Positions 60,780 to 64,000 of a stretch of 64,000 nucleotides of DNA are shown here, piece by piece. This stretch comes from Flaviramulus sp. BrNp1-15. GTDB lineage: Bacteria > Bacteroidota > Bacteroidia > Flavobacteriales > Flavobacteriaceae. The translations under genes and the position numbers were made by a program. Under the pieces are notes generated by a model. That model made no database searches. It was not told where the DNA came from and worked only from the letters and a program-made list of their open reading frames with translations. The stretch is from contig NZ_CP092099.1 in the NCBI RefSeq assembly GCF_022259695.1, forward strand, positions 2,216,471 to 2,280,470, in the 5' to 3' direction. Within the stretch, counting starts at the first letter, position 1. Every line of letters starts with the position of its first letter.

Positions 60780-63164
60780 TTAGACTCTTTTTCTACCAAA
60801 AAGTCCTTTCTTTTGTGGCGCTCCATAATATCCATATTTAGCACCGTAACCAAAGTTAGATTGCTTAACATCGTTAACAACGAGCATCATACCATTTAGC
60901 TTTTTGTCTGAATGTAATTCTTTAGCAAAATTTAATATTTGCTTCTCGGTGTACTCTGCTCTAGTTAAGTATATGGTATGACCTGCATATTCACTAATTA
61001 AAAGTGTATCTGTAACAAGCATAGAAGGTGCTGTATCAACTATAACATAATCATATTGCTCAGATACAGTGTCAAATAATTCTTTTACTCTATTATTCAT
61101 TAATAATTCAGCAGGATTAGGTGGTACTTTTCCTGATAATAAAATATCAATGCTAATATCATTTATAGAATAAGTATTAATAGTTTCACCAACTATTACT
61201 GATTTATCAGCTAAATACTCTGTTAAACCAGTTTTTGAGCTCATTTTATTTTTTTCATTTTTGATAGCTGAATAAATTTGTGGATTCCTAACGTCCGCTC
61301 CTATTAACAAAACCCTTTTGTTTGTATTTGCTATTGTTAGTGCCATGTTCAAACTGAAAAAAGACTTGCCTTCTCCATTTATTGTGGATGTTACAAAAAC
61401 AACATTTCCATATTGCTTGGTATCTCTACCTCTTTTAACAAACTCAAAATTTGTTCTAATCATTCTAAAGGATTCTGATAAAATAGATCTATCATTACGT
61501 TCTACCAACGTTTTGTCGCTACTTCTTAGTCTTGGTATTTCACCAAGAACAGTAATATTCTTTATCTCCTTTTCTAAATCTTCTTTATTATGAATTTTGG
61601 TATCAAGCAAATTTTTGACATATATCGTACCAAAAGGAATTAATAATCCTAAAAACAAAGCAGATATATATGCCATTTTCTTATTAGGAGAAACTGGACC
61701 ACCTGCACTATTATATGCGTGATCAATTACTTTTGCACTTGGTGAAGTTGCTGTTAATGAGATTGTAGCCTCCTCCCTTTTTTCTAATAAATATAAATAT
61801 AAAGACTCCTTAATACCTTGTTTTCTTTCAATAGATCGTAATCTACGCTCTTGCCCAGGAACAGAAAATATTTTAGAGTTAATTCTTTGGGATTGACTTT
61901 GTAAACTTCCCATTTGAATTCTAAGAGATTTACTTGAATTATTAATACTTTGCTCTAGGTTTTGTCTAATTCCAGACAATGTTTGATCCAATTCAATAAC
62001 AATAGGGTTTTGTGCCCCAGCACTTTTTAATAAAGTTCGTCTTCTTTCTAATAATTCATTATATCTTGACGAAAGCGCACTAATTGAAGGGTCTCCCATA
62101 CCTAAATTTGAAGGAATTGGCTGGTATTTAGTTGATTCATCTCCTAATGATTCTCTCATAGAGTTCAAAAGACTTAATTGAGTTTTAGTTTCATCAAGCT
62201 GTTGCTCATTAAGCACACTTGAACTTAAGAATTGTCCTGCTTCTGAAGTAACATCAGTTATTTTGTTACCCGTTTTAAATTTAACTATACTATCATCAAC
62301 ATTAACTAAATCTGAAGCTATTAATTCAACACGTTTATCAATAAAATCTGCAGTATTCTTAGATATCTCATTTTTCTTTTGAATGGTGGCTATATTATAC
62401 TCATCAATTAAAGTATTTACAATATCCTTAGCTTTTTCTATAACAGGATCTGTTAGACTAACTTCAACAACTTTTGAAGATTTCCCAGTTGGATATATAC
62501 TTATTCTGTTTTTTAGAGATTCTGCTAAATATTCTAATGGAGTAATTGAAACACGAATATCATTTCCAATATAATTTTGTATAGTATTGTTTTTTGGAGT
62601 TATTATTATTCCTCCAAAAAAAGTAGGTATTGTTTCGCCAAAAGTATATTTCTTTGGTGCATCCTCCTCACCCATTCTATAATTGAAGTCTGTTGCAGAT
62701 AATATTTCAGTATAAAAATTAAAACTGGTTCTATGTATAATTGAATCTGGTTCTATAAAATTAACAACAATTGGAGAGCTTTTATACAATTCAGATTTAC
62801 CAAATCTACCTTTGCTATAATATTCAACATTTAAATCTAGTCTTTTTACAATATTTCGTAAAAAACTTCTAGATTTAATCACTTGTATTTCATCATCTAC
62901 CATCGCATCTTCTTTCTCCGAAAAAAGAGACAAATCCCTTAAAGCCCCCATAGATGAATTATCCTTATCATCTAAAAGCATTATTTTTGCTACAGCAAGA
63001 TATTGAGGAGTCGTATATCTTAAATTAATATATGTAAGACCAATAAAAATTATACAACTTAAAAGAAACCACTTCCATTGTTTTAAATAAATTGAGATTG
63101 ATTTCTTTAGATTAAAATTATTATCTGAATTATTAGCTATATTTTTATTCTCTATTAATGCCAT
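60780..63164 (-). CDS. wzc: Wzc-like polysaccharide co-polymerase / tyrosine autokinase
   Basis: A 794-aa inner-membrane protein controlling chain length and export of capsule or exopolysaccharide. It has an N-terminal membrane helix (about 32-50), a Wzz domain with coiled coils, a second helix (MAYISALFLGLLIPFG, about 515), then a BY-kinase: FVTSTINGEGKSFFSLNMAL (Walker A), VLLIGADVRNP (Walker A', usually DAD in proteobacteria) and YDYVIVDTAP (Walker B). The C-terminal tail GYGAKYGYYG carries four tyrosines for autophosphorylation. It starts 7 bases after the Wza-like gene. Confidence 0.94.
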   Translation of the reverse strand: MALIENKNIANNSDNNFNLKKSISIYLKQWKWFLLSCIIFIGLTYINLRYTTPQYLAVAKIMLLDDKDNSSMGALRDLSLFSEKEDAMVDDEIQVIKSRSFLRNIVKRLDLNVEYYSKGRFGKSELYKSSPIVVNFIEPDSIIHRTSFNFYTEILSATDFNYRMGEEDAPKKYTFGETIPTFFGGIIITPKNNTIQNYIGNDIRVSITPLEYLAESLKNRISIYPTGKSSKVVEVSLTDPVIEKAKDIVNTLIDEYNIATIQKKNEISKNTADFIDKRVELIASDLVNVDDSIVKFKTGNKITDVTSEAGQFLSSSVLNEQQLDETKTQLSLLNSMRESLGDESTKYQPIPSNLGMGDPSISALSSRYNELLERRRTLLKSAGAQNPIVIELDQTLSGIRQNLEQSINNSSKSLRIQMGSLQSQSQRINSKIFSVPGQERRLRSIERKQGIKESLYLYLLEKREEATISLTATSPSAKVIDHAYNSAGGPVSPNKKMAYISALFLGLLIPFGTIYVKNLLDTKIHNKEDLEKEIKNITVLGEIPRLRSSDKTLVERNDRSILSESFRMIRTNFEFVKRGRDTKQYGNVVFVTSTINGEGKSFFSLNMALTIANTNKRVLLIGADVRNPQIYSAIKNEKNKMSSKTGLTEYLADKSVIVGETINTYSINDISIDILLSGKVPPNPAELLMNNRVKELFDTVSEQYDYVIVDTAPSMLVTDTLLISEYAGHTIYLTRAEYTEKQILNFAKELHSDKKLNGMMLVVNDVKQSNFGYGAKYGYYGAPQKKGLFGRKRV

Positions 63165-63171
63165 ATAATTT

Positions 63172-63948
63172 CTAATTTCTTGTCACGAATATAAGTGCAG
63201 TTGTTAGAATAAAAGATGTAATACTTATTATAGTACCTATTCTCGAATCACCAGATGCATTACTGATTGCAGAATTGTTTGGTTCCACATAAACATAATC
63301 ATTTTGAGTTAAATAAAAAACAGGTGAATTAAAAACTTCTTTTGTGGTTAAATCAATACGTGAAATTGTTTTAGTACCATTAAAGTCTCTAATTATCATA
63401 ACATTATCCCTTCTTCCTTTTATTGTTAAGTCTCCTGCCATACCTAATGCTTCTAATATTGAGATTCTTTCTCCTGAAACCTGATAAACTCCAGGGTTAT
63501 TAACTTCGCCTGCAACAGTAATTCTAAAATTTAAAACCCTAATTAAAATTACAGGATCTTTTAATAATTGACCTTCCTCAAATTTTTGTTTAAATAGTTG
63601 TTTAGCTTCTTGAACCGTTAAACCTAATAATTTAACCTTACCTAAAACGGGGTAATCGATGTTTCCATCAATATCAATTAAATAATCGATTAATTCACCT
63701 TGTGATGCACCAGTAGACCTTATTAAATTATAAGGCTGTGTTACAGTTTGGTCTAGTGTTGAAACATAAATACTAACAATATCACCAATTTTAAGTTTAG
63801 CAGTAAAAGTATCAGTATCTACTATAGTCTCAAAACTTTTTGCATTTTGAAAATAAACTATATCTTTTTTTGAAGAACAAGAAGTAATTAATAAGCTAAT
63901 AATAACTGTTGTAATTAATAAGCTTCTCCTTATAAGTGCATCATTCAT
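63172..63948 (-). CDS. Wza-like polysaccharide export lipoprotein
   Basis: A 258-aa outer-membrane export protein with a lipobox (SLLITSC, Cys24). A Poly_export domain follows (LKIGDIVSIYVSTLDQTV, DYLIDIDGNIDYPVLGKVKL) and one SLBB domain (FRITVAGEVNNPGVYQVSG). The C-terminal hydrophobic stretch IISITSFILTTALIFV may be the membrane segment used by the Bacteroidota short form in place of the E. coli Wza helical barrel. It starts the transcript that continues into wzc. The remaining 52 bases to the right edge hold no gene. Confidence 0.9.
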   Translation of the reverse strand: MNDALIRRSLLITTVIISLLITSCSSKKDIVYFQNAKSFETIVDTDTFTAKLKIGDIVSIYVSTLDQTVTQPYNLIRSTGASQGELIDYLIDIDGNIDYPVLGKVKLLGLTVQEAKQLFKQKFEEGQLLKDPVILIRVLNFRITVAGEVNNPGVYQVSGERISILEALGMAGDLTIKGRRDNVMIIRDFNGTKTISRIDLTTKEVFNSPVFYLTQNDYVYVEPNNSAISNASGDSRIGTIISITSFILTTALIFVTRN

Positions 63949-64000
63949 TTTAATGATATTTGGGGAAAATAATAAAATTAAACTAATTTATTAAAGATTA

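Noticed and set aside
1-64000. tRNA, rRNA, CRISPR array, prophage or insertion sequence
   Set aside because: No cloverleaf with CCA-proximal features, rRNA signature, regularly spaced repeats, integrase or transposase was recognised; a covariance-model scan would be decisive.

Overview
The window is chromosomal DNA from a low-GC marine-type Flavobacteriaceae (Bacteroidota). Support comes from TTTG-N19-TAnnTTTG-type promoters, the near absence of Shine-Dalgarno sites, the LpxC-FabZ fusion, bifunctional HisB and HisIE, a PorX-type T9SS regulator, and many small flavobacterial families (DUF3575, DUF3817, DUF4258, DUF6807). Codon and base use are AT-rich throughout. No rRNA, tRNA, CRISPR array or transposase was seen.

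Region 1 (1-2.6 kb) holds the end of a luciferase-like monooxygenase, a short-chain dehydrogenase and a penicillin-binding-type serine hydrolase. Region 2 (2.6-10.7 kb) is accessory. It carries a lipoprotein made of two copies of a repeat-rich domain, then a three-gene operon of a Dcm/M.EcoRII-like cytosine methyltransferase, an 870-aa protein and a receiver-like protein. The 870-aa protein joins an EcoRII-N DNA-recognition domain to a MORC/MutL-like GHKL ATPase and a histidine-kinase-like half. This operon is the most unusual object here: it looks like an EcoRII-type restriction system whose nuclease has been replaced by ATPase and phosphorelay parts. Degenerate repeats lie upstream of both accessory units, and an inverted copy lies behind them.

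Region 3 (10.7-25.6 kb) is mostly core: a VTT/DedA-like membrane protein, a lipoprotein that is only a TonB plug, two MscS channels, the leucine operon leuCDAB, thioesterase, DUF72, DUF2461, Dps and a TruA paralogue. Region 4 (25.6-30.9 kb) is a four-gene envelope/periplasmic sugar operon (DUF6807 lipoprotein, Tat-exported Gfo/Idh/MocA oxidoreductase, lipoprotein oxidoreductase, esterase-bicupin). A perfect LacI-type palindrome sits over its likely promoter.

Region 5 (31-38.8 kb) is the complete histidine operon hisGDCBHAF(IE) plus a thioesterase. It is preceded by a his attenuator with leader peptide, antiterminator and terminator, and it contains a REP-like element between hisC and hisB. 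Region 6 (38.8-49.6 kb) carries an SPFH protein, a VWA membrane protein, fabG, sucD and the lipid A cluster (HD phosphohydrolase, lpxD, lpxC-fabZ, lpxA, efp, second lpxD). Region 7 (49.6-64 kb) has porX, tsaE, a tiny exported protein, an outer-membrane barrel, alanine dehydrogenase, proline dehydrogenase, aroB, and two sets of surface polysaccharide genes (sugar transferase and nucleotide-sugar dehydratase; Wza and Wzc homologues) that may continue past the right edge.
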